Shown: piece after piece, positions 18,042-28,858 of the stretch
How the letters are laid out: the number at the start of each line of letters is the position of its first letter
Position numbering within the stretch: position 1 is the first letter of the stretch
From: Clostridia bacterium
GTDB taxonomy: Bacteria > Bacillota > Clostridia > Christensenellales > Christensenellaceae
NCBI GenBank assembly: GCA_017531505.1
Contig: JAFXKX010000005.1
Coordinates: 1-64,000 of the forward strand
Direction: 5' to 3'
DNA: 64,000 nt
Notes under the pieces: model-generated
Databases searched by the model: none
What the model was told of the DNA's origin: nothing
The model's input: the letters and a program-made list of their open reading frames with translations, nothing else
Position numbers and translations under genes: made by a program

Positions 18042-20471
18042 GTGTATTTACCAGAGATCGAAAAAAAGTGGCAGAAGAAATGGGCTGACACCGGTTTGTA
18101 TAAATTCGACAAACACAGCGACAAACCCAAAAAATATGTATTGGAGATGTTTTCCTATCCTTCCGGTGCAAAACTGCACGTAGGCCATTGGTATAACTTT
18201 GGTCTGGCAGACACCTACGCCCGTTACCTGCGTATGAAGGGTTACAACGTATTCCATCCCATGGGTTTTGATGCATTTGGTCTGCCCGCAGAAAACTATG
18301 CAATCAAGACAGGTATTCATCCCAAGGATTCTACCGTTGCCAACATCACTACTATGGAAGAACAGTTGAAGGCAATGGGCGCTTCTTTTGATTGGGATTA
18401 CGAGGTCAAGACCTGCATGCCCGATTATTATAAATGGACACAGTGGTGCTTCCTCCAGCTCTATAAAAAAGGTCTGGCATACCGCTCCGCCGCACCTGTA
18501 AACTGGTGCCCCAACTGCAATACCGTTTTGGCAAACGAGCAGGTTGTAGACGGCGAATGCGAACGCTGCCATACTGTTGTTACCAAAAAGCATCTGACCC
18601 AGTGGTTCTTCAAGATCACCGATTACGCAGAGGAGCTCCTCTCTGATCTGGATACATTGGATTGGCCCGAAAAGACCAAACTCATGCAGAAGAACTGGAT
18701 CGGCAAATCCACCGGCAGCGAGATCACTTTCCAGACCGTCGGCGGCGGTGAATTCTCCGTATTTACCACCCGTGCCGATACCCTGCACGGCTGTTCTTAT
18801 GTCGTTATCTCTCCTGAGCATCCTATGGTGGATCAGTTGACCACTCCTGCTCAGAAGGAAGCTGTAGAAGCATATAAAGAATATGCCGCAAAGGCAAGTG
18901 AGATCGACCGTCTTTCCACTTCCCGTGAAAAGACCGGCGTATTTACCGGCTCCTATGCGATCAACCCCATCAACGGCCGCGAAGTACCGATCTGGGCAGC
19001 AGACTATGTATTGGCCAGCTACGGCACCGGCGTTGTCATGGCAGTACCTGCCCACGACGAGCGCGACTTTGCATTTGCTACCAAATATGAATTGCCCATC
19101 GAGCGTGTTGTCGCCAAAAAGCACGAGGATCAGGATGATTCCCTGCCCTTCTGCGAATACGAAGGCGTATTGGTCAATAGCGGACAGTTCGACGGTCTTA
19201 CTGTAACCGAAGGCAAAGAAGCCATTACCAAGCACCTGAGCACTCTGGGTAAAGGCGATTTCAAGACCACTTACCGTCTGCGTGACTGGCTGATCTCCCG
19301 TCAGAGATATTGGGGTGCACCCATCCCGATCATCCATTGCCCCCATTGCGGCGATGTACCGGTTCCCGAAAGAGATCTGCCGGTTGAACTCCCCTACGAT
19401 GTAGACTTCACACCGGACGGCACTTCTCCTCTGGCAAAGCATCAGGGCTTCATGAATACCAAGTGCCCGGTTTGCGGCGCAGATGCAACCCGTGATCCCG
19501 ATACTATGGACACCTTCGTCTGCTCCTCCTGGTACTTCCTCAGATATCCGGATAATCAGAACAGCGAAATGGCCTGGGATCCTGCGATCATCAACAGCCT
19601 GCTGCCCGTAGATAAGTATGTCGGCGGTGCAGAACACGCTTGTATGCATCTGTTGTACTCCCGTTTCTTCACCAAGGCTTTCCGCGATATGGGTTACCTG
19701 AATTTCGACGAGCCTTTCCGTTCTCTGGTACATCAGGGCACCATCCTTGGTCCGGACGGTGAAAAGATGAGTAAATCCAAGGGCAATGTTGTCTCTCCCG
19801 ACGCATATATCGAGAAGTTCGGTTCCGACGCATTCCGTATGTATCTGGGCTTCGGCTTTGCTTATATCGAAGGTGGTCCCTGGAACGACGGCGGTATCAA
19901 ATCCGTTGCCAAATATCTGGACCGTGTAGAACGCCTGACCGACCGTATTTACGAAGCAACGGAAGACAATAAGTCTGCCGATGCAAAAGAAGTCACCTAT
20001 ATTCTGCACAAGACCATCAAAGCCGTTGACGAAGACCTTGCTACCTTCTCCTTCAATACTGCGATCGCGCGTATGATGGAGTTGACCAATGCGCTGTATA
20101 AGTACACCGACAACGCATTTGATATCGACTTTGCCAAGGATTGTATCCGTACGCTGCTCAAGTTGATGGCACCTTTCGCACCGCACTTCACCGAAGAACT
20201 GTGGGAAAGAATCGGCGGAGACTACAGCATCTTCAATCAGGACTTCCCTGTTTATGAAGAAAAGCTGCTGGTAAAAGACGAGATCACCTATCCTCTGCAG
20301 GTCAACGGCAAGGTAAAGGCCCGCTTTGCAGTGCCCTCTGACTTTACAAAGGAACAGATCGAAGCATATGTACGCACCGAATACGCAGCCGATTTCGAAG
20401 GTATGGACATTGTAAAACTCATTGTCGTACCCGGCCGTATCGTCAATGTCGTCGTAAAACCCGCAAAATAA
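18042..20471 (+). CDS. leuS: leucyl-tRNA synthetase
   Basis: Class I synthetase charging tRNA-Leu, 809 residues, the bacterial length. HVGH (the HIGH signature) lies at residues 46-49 after [10 protein letters not shown], and KMSKSKGN near 575. Zinc-type cysteine clusters [20 protein letters not shown] and CPVCGAD are visible, together with a CP1 editing domain. The start is GTG at 18042, with AAGGAG nine bases upstream. It is transcribed alone and ended by a strong hairpin. A very long antisense frame opposite this gene is only a codon-usage shadow. Confidence 0.98.
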   Translation: MYLPEIEKKWQKKWADTGLYKFDKHSDKPKKYVLEMFSYPSGAKLHVGHWYNFGLADTYARYLRMKGYNVFHPMGFDAFGLPAENYAIKTGIHPKDSTVANITTMEEQLKAMGASFDWDYEVKTCMPDYYKWTQWCFLQLYKKGLAYRSAAPVNWCPNCNTVLANEQVVDGECERCHTVVTKKHLTQWFFKITDYAEELLSDLDTLDWPEKTKLMQKNWIGKSTGSEITFQTVGGGEFSVFTTRADTLHGCSYVVISPEHPMVDQLTTPAQKEAVEAYKEYAAKASEIDRLSTSREKTGVFTGSYAINPINGREVPIWAADYVLASYGTGVVMAVPAHDERDFAFATKYELPIERVVAKKHEDQDDSLPFCEYEGVLVNSGQFDGLTVTEGKEAITKHLSTLGKGDFKTTYRLRDWLISRQRYWGAPIPIIHCPHCGDVPVPERDLPVELPYDVDFTPDGTSPLAKHQGFMNTKCPVCGADATRDPDTMDTFVCSSWYFLRYPDNQNSEMAWDPAIINSLLPVDKYVGGAEHACMHLLYSRFFTKAFRDMGYLNFDEPFRSLVHQGTILGPDGEKMSKSKGNVVSPDAYIEKFGSDAFRMYLGFGFAYIEGGPWNDGGIKSVAKYLDRVERLTDRIYEATEDNKSADAKEVTYILHKTIKAVDEDLATFSFNTAIARMMELTNALYKYTDNAFDIDFAKDCIRTLLKLMAPFAPHFTEELWERIGGDYSIFNQDFPVYEEKLLVKDEITYPLQVNGKVKARFAVPSDFTKEQIEAYVRTEYAADFEGMDIVKLIVVPGRIVNVVVKPAK

Positions 20472-20489
20472 AAATATTTCCATCATAAA

Positions 20490-20520
20490 AAAATGAGAGA
20501 TGTCAGGCATCTCTCATTTT
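20490..20520 (+). terminator. bidirectional terminator between leuS and the AEC transporter
   Basis: AAAATGAGAGATG and CATCTCTCATTTT form a perfect 13-bp stem with a five-base loop, T-rich on both strands. It ends leuS from the left and the convergent transporter gene from the right. Confidence 0.9.
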
Positions 20521-20535
20521 TTATTGCAAATACTA

Positions 20536-21474
20536 TCAGAAAATATACTGGAACAACAACATCAATACCGGCATGGTCAACAGACTCAGTATCATGGTCA
20601 CTGCCAGACATTGCGAACTGAATGCATCATCCGATCCGTATTCGCCCGCCACAATGGGAATACTGTTCATTACCGGCATTGCAGCCACCGCCACAAACAC
20701 CTTACTCATATCCTGCGGCAATCCGCAAAGTTTTGTCGTCAACAAAAACAGCGCCGGCAAAATCACAATACGGCCCAGGATCACCAGCAGCATATCTTTG
20801 CCGAATCGCAGCTGCTTAAGTCCGGTCTTTTTCAGCACATAACCCACATACAACAATGCCAAAGGTGTGCACAAGCCGCCAAAGTAACTGACTGTTTTGG
20901 CAGCAAATACCGGCAGTTCCACTTCCAGCATCACCAGGATAATGGCAGCCAAAAGCCCCAGCAAACCCGGAGAAAGCAATTTTTTCAAGGTTTTCATCGA
21001 AAAGAAGGGCTGTTTTTCGTGACCGTCTCTGCTCATAATATATACACCCAGTGTCCAGAACACCAAAGCATGCCCCATATCGTATATCAGTACATATGCG
21101 GAAGCAGCCTCACCAAACAGCGCCTGACTGACCGGAAGTCCGATAAATATGGTATTGGCGCAGGCAATCATGACAGTCAGAACACCTCTTCTGCCCTTTT
21201 GCACCCGGAATACCCGGGCAATGCCATAAGCCAACGCCAGACATGACAAAATCGTACCGACAGAAACACAGGCCGCAATGGCAGCATCCCCCAGCATGGT
21301 TTTGTCAAAATTCCGCAGCATATTATCAATGGCAGATGCAGGCACGCTGACCACAACGATCAGTTTGGAGATAAACGTTGCAACCGTTTCATTCAGTATG
21401 CCTTTTGCCGCAAAATAATATCCCACTGCCATCATCAGAAACAAAGCAGTTACAATTTGGATCGCGTTTAACAT
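20536..21474 (-). CDS. AEC (auxin efflux carrier) family transporter
   Basis: Integral membrane transporter of the AEC/BART superfamily, 312 residues with about ten hydrophobic segments arranged as two five-helix repeats. Bacterial members such as MleP carry organic acids such as malate, but substrate cannot be inferred here. Family features include the early VVSVPASAIDNM segment and ANTIFIGLPVSQALFG, a repeat-junction motif containing N and P as in AEC members. It stands alone, convergent with leuS, and the stretch upstream up to the DUF1540 genes holds no partner gene. Confidence 0.85.
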   Translation of the reverse strand: MLNAIQIVTALFLMMAVGYYFAAKGILNETVATFISKLIVVVSVPASAIDNMLRNFDKTMLGDAAIAACVSVGTILSCLALAYGIARVFRVQKGRRGVLTVMIACANTIFIGLPVSQALFGEAASAYVLIYDMGHALVFWTLGVYIMSRDGHEKQPFFSMKTLKKLLSPGLLGLLAAIILVMLEVELPVFAAKTVSYFGGLCTPLALLYVGYVLKKTGLKQLRFGKDMLLVILGRIVILPALFLLTTKLCGLPQDMSKVFVAVAAMPVMNSIPIVAGEYGSDDAFSSQCLAVTMILSLLTMPVLMLLFQYIF

Positions 21475-21637
21475 AAGTTTCCGGTTCCTTTCTTCTTTTC
21501 AAGAAAATTATACCATCTGTTTTTGATATTTGCATAGTCCTTCCTGCATGACATTTTCTAAGTAGCAAAAATTGTGTCGTATCTTTTTCGCCCTCCGGCA
21601 CAATCTATAATCAGATATCGAAAAAGGAGGTTTTTTT

Positions 21638-21817
21638 ATGAAAAATCAAACGATCCGCTGTCAGATAGAGAGTTGTCAGCATAATGCCCCTGATCATTAT
21701 TGTCAGCTCAACGCCATCAAAGTTGCGCCCTGTTCTCCAAACCGTTGCGATAATGTAACCAATCGCAGCGACAGTATGTGCGCAAATTTTGAAAAGAAAG
21801 ATCGGTCATTCTTTTGA
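21638..21817 (+). CDS. small DUF1540-like cysteine-rich protein
   Basis: 59-residue protein with six cysteines, preceded by a strong AAAGGAGG. It has the DUF1540 pattern at its start (IRCQIESCQHNAPDHYCQL), in which four cysteines could bind a metal ion; zinc is usually assumed. The function of the family is unknown, though such proteins are common in spore-forming Clostridia. Its TGA overlaps the TTG start of the next gene, so the two are translationally coupled. Confidence 0.75.
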   Translation: MKNQTIRCQIESCQHNAPDHYCQLNAIKVAPCSPNRCDNVTNRSDSMCANFEKKDRSFF

Positions 21818-22188
21818 TAGACCGTATCCGATGTAACGCCCTGACCTGCACCCACAATGCAGACGGGCATTGTGCCAGCGGCGCAGTAGACATACAGCCC
21901 TATGTAGGGCCCGGTTACAGCGATGCGTATTGCAATTCCTACGCGCCCGCGCACTCTCTGCGCAGCAGCATTAGTTCTCAGATGCCCTATGCTGCCACCG
22001 CCGTCAATATGCAGGCGCGTCTGGCAGGTATGAGCGAATGCAATACATTGATCCCCACCGGCTTTATCAGCTGCACCGCAGAAGAATGCCGCTATAATCG
22101 CAGCTGCTGCTGTGATGCCCGGCAGGTACATATTACCGCTCCTGCGCACAACGGCACTTTATGCATCTGCAGCACTTATCAACAATAA
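21814..22188 (+). CDS. DUF1540 domain protein, two copies
   Basis: 124-residue protein with two DUF1540-like cysteine motifs. The first starts at residue 4 (DRIRCNALTCTHNADGHC) and the second near 85 (ISCTAEECRYNRSCCC), joined by a linker rich in alanine, serine and glutamine. Each motif has four cysteines placed for metal binding. The start is a TTG overlapping the previous gene's TGA, with only a weak ribosome-binding site of its own, so coupling is likely. It is followed by a strong terminator, making a two-gene unit of related small proteins. Function is unknown. Confidence 0.75.
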   Translation: MIDRIRCNALTCTHNADGHCASGAVDIQPYVGPGYSDAYCNSYAPAHSLRSSISSQMPYAATAVNMQARLAGMSECNTLIPTGFISCTAEECRYNRSCCCDARQVHITAPAHNGTLCICSTYQQ

Positions 22189-22205
22189 CCCTTCTGACAG
22201 CAAAC

Positions 22206-22234
22206 AAAAAACCGGCAGACCTGCCGGTTTTTTT
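22206..22234 (+). terminator. bidirectional terminator
   Basis: AAACCGGCA / TGCCGGTTT stem with T runs on both strands, shared by the convergent DUF1540 and pepF units. Confidence 0.9.
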
Positions 22235-22235
22235 G

Positions 22236-24014
22236 TTATTTCATCAACGTCTTGAACTGTATCAGTGCGTCCTTGAATTCCTGCATACACAGTGTTACCG
22301 CTTCCCCTACATCAATGCCCGCCGCAGCCAATACTTCCATCGGATAGTCACTGCCGCCAGCCTGCAGGAAGCGACGGTACTTCTCTGTCATACCCGGCTC
22401 GGTCTCCAGTTTGCGTACAATCGCCGATGCGCAGGCAAAGCCCGTGGCATATTTGTAAACATAAAACGCAGTATAAAAATGCGGAACCCTTGCCCACTCA
22501 TACTGTATGGTCTTATCCTGGCCCATAGCATCACCGTGATACTGTCGGTTGAGATCATAATACAGATCACACAAAGACTGTACCGTCAGTGCTTCGCCGT
22601 TCTCTGCCATCTCATGGGACTTCATCTCAAATTCCGCAAACATCGTCTGTCTCAGTACCGTCGACCGGAATTGATCGATGTAATGGTTGAGAATATACTG
22701 ACGCATCGTTTTGTCTTCCACAGTTTTGAGCAAATGCTTGGTCAACAGGATCTCATTAACGGTAGAAGCCACCTCTGCAACAAAAATGGGATACCCTGCC
22801 AGAGAATACGGCTGTGCCTCATCTGCATAATAGGTGTGCATAGCATGGCCCAGTTCGTGTGCCAATGTGAATACACTGTTCAGATCGTTTCTGTGATTCA
22901 GCAGCACATACGGGTGTGTTCCGTATACGCCCCAGGAATATGCGCCGCTGCGTTTGCCGGGCGTTTCATATACATCGATCCACCCCTCACGGTAAGCGCG
23001 TCTTAGCATATCGGTATAATCCTGCCCCAATACCTGCAGCGCATCCACTACCATTTCCTGCGCCTGCTCATAAGTATACTCTGCATTTGCCTCTGTGATC
23101 AGCGGTGCGTAAATATCGAACATTTCCAGTTCCGACTGCCCCAGCAGGTCTTTTCTCAGCTGTACATAATCATGCATCGTATCCAGATTCTCATGTACCG
23201 CACGGATCAGATCGTGATATACCGATACCGGCACATTGTCTGCAAACAGCGCCTTGCTCATCGCCGACGCATGATTTCTTGCCTTTGCATAGAACACATC
23301 CTTTTTGACAGAAGTCGCATATGCAGCCGTGATCGTATTGATATGATCCTGAAATACACTGTAAAACTTACGGTAAGCTTTTTCGCGCAATGCGCGGTCG
23401 GGCTCCTGCATCAGGCTCAGGTATTTTGCATGGCTCAGTTCATAGGTAACCCCTTCATGCTCAATGCTGCCGAACTTCAGGTCGGCATTGTTGAGCATTG
23501 TAAAGATCTCCTGCGCACCGCCTGAAAAATCGCCTGCCATCGACAACAGTTTTTCACTCTTTTCATCCAGAATATGCGCCTTGGAACGCTGCAGATTTTT
23601 CAGCATAAATGCATATTCCGCCAGTTCCGGTGCCTGAATATACCGTTCCAGCGTTTGTTCTTCCAAAGACAACAATAACGGATCCAGAAATGCCAATGCC
23701 TCTGACAGTTTGACAGCCAATGTCTGCGCTCTGGAAGACAACCCCTGATACAGAGAGTCCTTTCCATCCTCATCTCTGCGCATACGGGCATAGACATACA
23801 GTCTTTCCAGCTGCCAGGATGCCTTGTCGATGGTCTGCAATCCCTCCCGCATCGTCTGCACATTTTCTGCGATATTCGTACGCAGCGCTTCCAACGCAGG
23901 GATCAATGCCTCTGTCCGGGCAAACTCTTCCTCCCATTGTGCATTTTCTGCAAATATATCTTCCAGCCGCCATTTATATTGTGCGGGGATCTGACTTCTG
24001 TCTGCTGCATTCAT
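22236..24014 (-). CDS. pepF: oligoendopeptidase F
   Basis: M3B family zinc metallopeptidase degrading short peptides in the cytoplasm. 592 residues, the usual PepF length. The zinc site HELGHAMHTYYA lies near residue 385 (HExxH with a following glutamate about 25 residues on, in FVAEVASTVNEI). The late SDYPMEVLAAAGID is also typical. It starts 3 nt after the LOG-family gene stop, so both are on one transcript. There is no signal peptide. Confidence 0.95.
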   Translation of the reverse strand: MNAADRSQIPAQYKWRLEDIFAENAQWEEEFARTEALIPALEALRTNIAENVQTMREGLQTIDKASWQLERLYVYARMRRDEDGKDSLYQGLSSRAQTLAVKLSEALAFLDPLLLSLEEQTLERYIQAPELAEYAFMLKNLQRSKAHILDEKSEKLLSMAGDFSGGAQEIFTMLNNADLKFGSIEHEGVTYELSHAKYLSLMQEPDRALREKAYRKFYSVFQDHINTITAAYATSVKKDVFYAKARNHASAMSKALFADNVPVSVYHDLIRAVHENLDTMHDYVQLRKDLLGQSELEMFDIYAPLITEANAEYTYEQAQEMVVDALQVLGQDYTDMLRRAYREGWIDVYETPGKRSGAYSWGVYGTHPYVLLNHRNDLNSVFTLAHELGHAMHTYYADEAQPYSLAGYPIFVAEVASTVNEILLTKHLLKTVEDKTMRQYILNHYIDQFRSTVLRQTMFAEFEMKSHEMAENGEALTVQSLCDLYYDLNRQYHGDAMGQDKTIQYEWARVPHFYTAFYVYKYATGFACASAIVRKLETEPGMTEKYRRFLQAGGSDYPMEVLAAAGIDVGEAVTLCMQEFKDALIQFKTLMK

Positions 24015-24016
24015 AA

Positions 24017-24616
24017 TTACTTCTCTTCCTCTCTCTTATCTACTGCTTTATATCTTGTCACATCTGCCGGCGCATCTGCAGGTACGGTACATACATACTG
24101 CAGTACTTCGGTTATGCAATCACTTACAAAGAACAATTCTCTGAAAGCAGGCTGCATAAACTTTTCCCGGATACCATGTTCCAAAAAAGCAATCAGTCCG
24201 TCAAAGTATCCCGCAGTATTCAGAATAGCGATCGGCTTATGATGCCGCCCCAGCTGTTTTAGTGTCAACATCTCAAAAAACTCATCAAATGTACCGATCC
24301 CGCCGGCTGTCACAATAAAGGCATCCGCCAGATCTTCCATCTTCTGTTTTCTCTGCCGCATATTCTCTGTATACAACATCTGTGTGCAGTTTGCGAACAA
24401 TCTGCCGTCACTGTTGAAAAACTCCGGGCTCACCCCGATGATCTCTCCCTGATGTGCATAGACGCCCTCTGCCACAGCGCCCATCATTCCGGTTGCCCCG
24501 CCGCCATATACCAGGCCGATCTGTTGCTGTGCCATTGCTTCCCCCAACCGATAAGCATCTGAAAGATATTTCTGATCCAAAGCTGCACTGGCTGCTCCAT
24601 ATACACAAATCCGCAT
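24017..24616 (-). CDS. LOG family protein (TIGR00730)
   Basis: Lysine-decarboxylase-like fold protein of 199 residues. Characterised relatives are nucleoside 5'-monophosphate phosphoribohydrolases, called LOG in plants. Motifs are VYGGGATGMMGAVAEG near residue 36 and TAGGIGTFDEFFE near 105, the second matching PGGxGTxxE except that the first proline is alanine. AGGAGG precedes the ATG. It leads the pepF transcript. Whether it cleaves AMP or another nucleotide is unknown. Confidence 0.88.
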   Translation of the reverse strand: MRICVYGAASAALDQKYLSDAYRLGEAMAQQQIGLVYGGGATGMMGAVAEGVYAHQGEIIGVSPEFFNSDGRLFANCTQMLYTENMRQRKQKMEDLADAFIVTAGGIGTFDEFFEMLTLKQLGRHHKPIAILNTAGYFDGLIAFLEHGIREKFMQPAFRELFFVSDCITEVLQYVCTVPADAPADVTRYKAVDKREEEK

Positions 24617-24745
24617 CTGTATTCCTCCTGATATTCCACGATGTCTTATTTCTTATCATTATACACATTTGCAAAAGCATTTCAACCAAACGCTTTGCCT
24701 CTATTTTCCCACGTACCAGCATATATATTCCAAAAAGGAGATCCT

Positions 24746-25786
24746 ATGCCCACTTTGAAATTATTACAGTTTGATTGTTCTGTACCCGGATTACTGCGTA
24801 TCAACGGTGTGTTTGCCGGGCAAACACCGGATCCGGAATTATGCCATTATGTATCAGATTCGCGATTGTATCTGGAATTTCTGCCGTTGAGCAGCACCTC
24901 TGCCGGACAATATCTGCCGTTTACCCGGATGATCCATCTCGGCAGCGAGCCGGAGGTCGTACAAAACGACGGGATCGTTCAACTTTATCTGTTGTCAGAC
25001 AGCGTGATCATACTGCATATTACCCCGCCGCTGCTTCCTGTCGCATCTGTACCTCACAGTCTCGGCTCTCTCCGGTTCTCCTGGAATCATAGCCAGTACC
25101 TCGCCGAAGTATATCGGGACGGCAACATTTGCTTTGGCTTGTATGATCAATCCGGCAGTATCCTCTTCACACATTTGTTCAGCGATGCGGATATATCAGA
25201 GGTGCAGCTGTTTACCCATCCTATACAAAACCGGACGTATCTGTTTGTGCGCGGCAATATTGCCGACCGGATCCGGCTGCTTTGTATAGACATTGCCGAG
25301 CGCCGCATCTGCTTTCTTCACACCTGCTTGCATTACCGTCTCGCCGACACATCCGTCACCCTGATATGTGACAGCGACTGCAAAGAGGTAAAATTACGGC
25401 TCGTATATCCGTCTTTACCTGCCTCCACACATAAAACCTATCTGGCAGAATTGGAATCCTCCTCTGCCCGCGCTCTTGCCATCGGGTTTTTACAGGCAGT
25501 TTTATACAAAGACTCTGTGCAGGGTATGCAGCTGCTCTCCCCGGATTTACGGGAGCAGCTGAGTTTTTCGGATCTGCAGGAATTTATCGGTGATATACAC
25601 GCAGTTTTCCTTCCTCTGTGCAGCGATACACAAATCGCCGTTTTGCTGCCGCACCGCCTCCACATATACCATATACGATTGTTTTCGTTTGAGATTTCAC
25701 AAGGAAAAATCTCGAATCTTGCAGAGCAAAGCCACTTTGCAATATTGCCTTTACAAAGCGGGTGTGGTATAGTAAACGATGAGTAA
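24746..25786 (+). CDS. hypothetical protein, mainly beta, no recognised family
   Basis: 346 residues, starting at MPTLKLLQFD with AAGGAG five bases before the ATG. I recognise no family. It has no signal peptide or membrane segment. Alternating hydrophobic stretches such as LLCIDIAERRICFLHTCLHYRL suggest beta-strands or a beta-propeller-like repeat, which is only a guess. A helical segment around SSSARALAIGFLQAVLYKDS lies late. It is separated from argS by 46 nt, and the argS promoter overlaps its 3' end. No terminator is seen after it, so read-through into argS is possible. Confidence 0.7.
   Translation: MPTLKLLQFDCSVPGLLRINGVFAGQTPDPELCHYVSDSRLYLEFLPLSSTSAGQYLPFTRMIHLGSEPEVVQNDGIVQLYLLSDSVIILHITPPLLPVASVPHSLGSLRFSWNHSQYLAEVYRDGNICFGLYDQSGSILFTHLFSDADISEVQLFTHPIQNRTYLFVRGNIADRIRLLCIDIAERRICFLHTCLHYRLADTSVTLICDSDCKEVKLRLVYPSLPASTHKTYLAELESSSARALAIGFLQAVLYKDSVQGMQLLSPDLREQLSFSDLQEFIGDIHAVFLPLCSDTQIAVLLPHRLHIYHIRLFSFEISQGKISNLAEQSHFAILPLQSGCGIVNDE
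25745..25773 (+). promoter_or_regulatory. argS promoter
   Basis: TTGCCT at 25745 and TATAGT at 25768 with a 17-nt spacer, inside the 3' end of the preceding hypothetical gene. Confidence 0.65.
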
Positions 25787-25832
25787 TTAGATTTAGTATA
25801 CGGTTTTTCCGTTTTATTACAGGCGGTGTTTT

Positions 25833-27530
25833 ATGAACTATAAAGAACAATTATCCGCATTGCTCTCCGAAAAGACCGGTTTAGAGCAATCGCAGCTGGC
25901 TTCCATGCTGGAAGTCCCCCCGGATATGGCTATGGGCGATTTCGCTTTGCCCTGCTTCAAGCTGGCAAAAACCATGCGTAAGGCCCCTTCCATGATCGCG
26001 CAGGAAATTTCCGCTTCTCTCAGCGAGTTGCCGGATTGGCTGGAGCGCGTTGAGATCGCCGGCGGTTATCTCAACTTCTTCCTGTCCCGTGCACAGTTTG
26101 TACAAAATATCCTGCAGGAAGTAAAGAGCAAGCAGGATCGCTACGGTTCTTCCGACGAAGGTCAGGGACGCAATATCGTACTGGACTATTCTTCCATCAA
26201 TATTGCAAAGCCCTTCCATATCGGTCACTTGTCCACCACTGTCATCGGCAGTTCTTTATATAAAATCTTTAACTTCCTCGGCTACAACTCTGTTGGTGTA
26301 AACCATTTAGGTGACTGGGGTACACAGTTCGGTAAGCTGATCACTGCCTACAAGCGTTGGGGTGATCACGATACCGTAGAGGCAGGCAGTATCCGCGCAC
26401 TGTTGGATCTGTACGTCAAGTTCCACGACGAAGCAGAAAAAGAGCCTTCCCTCGAGGATGAAGGCCGCGCCTGGTTCAAGAAGATCGAAGATGGCGATGA
26501 AGAGGCTATGGCTTTGTTCACTTGGTTTAAGGATCTGACTCTGCGTGAAGTCGCCAAGATTTATGAAATACTGGATGTTCACTTCGACTCTTATGCCGGT
26601 GAAAGTTTCTATAACGATAAAATGCAGCCCGTTATCGACGAACTGGATGCAAAAGGTCTTTTGAAAGACAGCGACGGCGCTAAAGTCGTCGATCTGGAAG
26701 AGCACAATATGCCTCCCTGCTTGATCCTCAAATCCGACGGTGCTACGTTGTATGCGACCCGTGACCTGGCATGTGCATTCTATCGTAAGAAAACCTATGA
26801 TTTCTACAAAAACCTGTATGTTGTTGCTTATCAGCAGAATCTGCACTTCAAACAGTGGTTCAAAGTTGTGGAAATGATGGGTCACGAATGGGCAAAGGAT
26901 ATGGAGCACGTCGCCTTTGGTATGGTCTCCATGGCAGACGGCACTCTGTCCACCAGAAAGGGTCGTGTCATCTTCCTGGAAGATGTTATCAAATCCGTCA
27001 TTGAAAAATCACGCAGCCTGATCGAAGAAAAAAATGCCGGTCTGGAAAACAAAGATCAGACCGCTCAGGATATCGGTGTTGGCGCGCTGATCTACAGCAC
27101 GTTGTCCAACAGCCGTATCAAAGATATTGTATTTGATCTGGATCGTATCCTCAATTTTGATGGTGAGACCGGTCCTTATGTACAGTATACACACGCACGT
27201 GCGCTTTCCGTTCTGCGTAAAGCAGCAGATCAGCCTGCCGCGCAGCCCGACTATTCTGCACTGACTTGTCCGCAGGCATTTGCAGTTATCAAGCTGATCT
27301 CGGAATTCCCCGATGTTATCCGCCGTGCTGCAGATAAATACGAGCCCTTCTTCATTACACGGCACGTGACCGCACTGGCTCAGGCCTTCAACAAGTTTTA
27401 TTACGACATCCGTATTTTGGATAATGACGCCAACGCAACCGCTGCCCGTCTCGAATTGGTACAGGCTGCCGCACTCGTCATCCGCATCGGTCTCGGCCTG
27501 CTAGGTATCCATGCTCCCGAGCGCATGTAA
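25833..27530 (+). CDS. argS: arginyl-tRNA synthetase
   Basis: Class I synthetase, 565 residues. The N-terminal Add-1 domain is followed by the catalytic site with FHIGHLST (HIGH signature, residues about 127-133) and STRKGR near 374 in the position of the KMSKS loop. The C-terminal DALR anticodon domain ends the protein ([10 protein letters not shown] onward). The shape is typical of ArgS, which lacks a canonical KMSK in many bacteria. serS follows 35 nt downstream. Confidence 0.97.
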   Translation: MNYKEQLSALLSEKTGLEQSQLASMLEVPPDMAMGDFALPCFKLAKTMRKAPSMIAQEISASLSELPDWLERVEIAGGYLNFFLSRAQFVQNILQEVKSKQDRYGSSDEGQGRNIVLDYSSINIAKPFHIGHLSTTVIGSSLYKIFNFLGYNSVGVNHLGDWGTQFGKLITAYKRWGDHDTVEAGSIRALLDLYVKFHDEAEKEPSLEDEGRAWFKKIEDGDEEAMALFTWFKDLTLREVAKIYEILDVHFDSYAGESFYNDKMQPVIDELDAKGLLKDSDGAKVVDLEEHNMPPCLILKSDGATLYATRDLACAFYRKKTYDFYKNLYVVAYQQNLHFKQWFKVVEMMGHEWAKDMEHVAFGMVSMADGTLSTRKGRVIFLEDVIKSVIEKSRSLIEEKNAGLENKDQTAQDIGVGALIYSTLSNSRIKDIVFDLDRILNFDGETGPYVQYTHARALSVLRKAADQPAAQPDYSALTCPQAFAVIKLISEFPDVIRRAADKYEPFFITRHVTALAQAFNKFYYDIRILDNDANATAARLELVQAAALVIRIGLGLLGIHAPERM

Positions 27531-27565
27531 CACGAAAGAATTATCATACCGAAAGGATATTTACT

Positions 27566-28834
27566 ATGCTTGATATCAGACGCATTCGCGAAAACCCCGA
27601 AGCCATCGCTAAAAGCGTTTCCAGAAGAGGCAAGGAATTCAATTTCGACCATCTGCTGGCTATGGACGCCGAACGCCGCAGCTGCATCGCAGAAACCGAG
27701 GCTTTGAAGGCTAAGAAAAACAACGTTTCCAAACAGATCCCCATGCTCAAGAAGAAAGGGGAGGATACCTCTGCTCTCTTTGAAGAAATGAAGCAGGTCA
27801 ATGACAGCATCAAGGCATTGGATGACAAGATCTCCGAACTGGATGCTGCTATCCGCAACGAAATGCTCACCATCCCCAATACGCCCAACGAAATTGTGCC
27901 CGATGGTCTTACCGATGCGGATAATGTAGAAATCCGTCGCTTCATGGAACCTACCAAATTTGATTTTGAGCCCAAAGCACACTGGGATCTGGGTACCGAC
28001 CTCGGCATTCTGGATTTCGAAGCTGCTGCTTCCACCACCGGTGCCCGTTTCACCTTCTATAAGGGTCTGGGTTCCCGTCTCGAGCGCAGTGTGTACAACT
28101 TTATGCTGGACACCCATACCGAAGGCGGCAAATACGAAGAGGTATTCCCCCCCTACATGGTACACGAGCGTTCCATGTACGGTACCGGCCAGTTCCCCAA
28201 GTTTATCGATCAGGCATTCCATCTGGATGGCACCGAGTATTACATGATCCCCACCGCTGAAGTACCGGTTACCAATATGTACCGCGAACAGATCATCGAC
28301 GGTGCAAAACTGCCCATCTCTCACTGTGCATACAGCGCTTGTTTCCGCAGCGAAGCAGGCAGCGCCGGCAGAGATACCCGTGGTCTGATCCGTCAGCATC
28401 AGTTCAATAAAGTTGAGTTGGTCAAATTTGTTCGTCCCGAGAATTCCTATGACGAACTGGAAAAATTGACAGCCGATGCTGAAAAGATCCTTCAGCTGCT
28501 CAAACTGCCCTATCGTGTTGTTATTCTTTCTGCAGGCGACCTTGGCTTCACCTCTGCTAAGACCTATGACATTGAAGTATGGATGCCCAGTTACGGCAGA
28601 TATGTGGAAATCTCTTCCTGCTCCAACTTTGAAGATTTCCAGGCACGCCGTGCTAACATCCGCTTTAAGGATGCCAAGAGCAAAGCCGAATTCGTTCACA
28701 CCCTGAACGGCAGCGGTCTGGCCGTTGGCAGAACCGTTGCTGCGATCCTCGAAAACTATCAGCAGGCAGACGGCAGCGTTCAGATTCCGGAAGCACTGCG
28801 TAGTTATATGCGCGTAGATTCTATTGAAAAATAA
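27566..28834 (+). CDS. serS: seryl-tRNA synthetase
   Basis: Class II synthetase, 422 residues. It has an N-terminal antiparallel coiled coil (residues about 30-100, long K/E-rich helix). Motif 2 is near [21 protein letters not shown] and motif 3 near [18 protein letters not shown] with the conserved arginine. All are intact. It lies 35 nt after argS and 24 nt before the first [2Fe-2S] gene, so a multi-gene transcript argS-serS-bfd-bfd is likely. Confidence 0.98.
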   Translation: MLDIRRIRENPEAIAKSVSRRGKEFNFDHLLAMDAERRSCIAETEALKAKKNNVSKQIPMLKKKGEDTSALFEEMKQVNDSIKALDDKISELDAAIRNEMLTIPNTPNEIVPDGLTDADNVEIRRFMEPTKFDFEPKAHWDLGTDLGILDFEAAASTTGARFTFYKGLGSRLERSVYNFMLDTHTEGGKYEEVFPPYMVHERSMYGTGQFPKFIDQAFHLDGTEYYMIPTAEVPVTNMYREQIIDGAKLPISHCAYSACFRSEAGSAGRDTRGLIRQHQFNKVELVKFVRPENSYDELEKLTADAEKILQLLKLPYRVVILSAGDLGFTSAKTYDIEVWMPSYGRYVEISSCSNFEDFQARRANIRFKDAKSKAEFVHTLNGSGLAVGRTVAAILENYQQADGSVQIPEALRSYMRVDSIEK

Positions 28835-28858
28835 ATCATTTTACGGAGGTAATGTATT

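Noticed and set aside
18048-20510. An 820-codon open frame on the minus strand opposite leuS
   Set aside because: Its protein has no family features and no ribosome-binding site, and leuS is a full, motif-complete gene. Codon use in leuS happens to avoid antisense stops. Similar long shadows lie opposite glgP, argS and serS.
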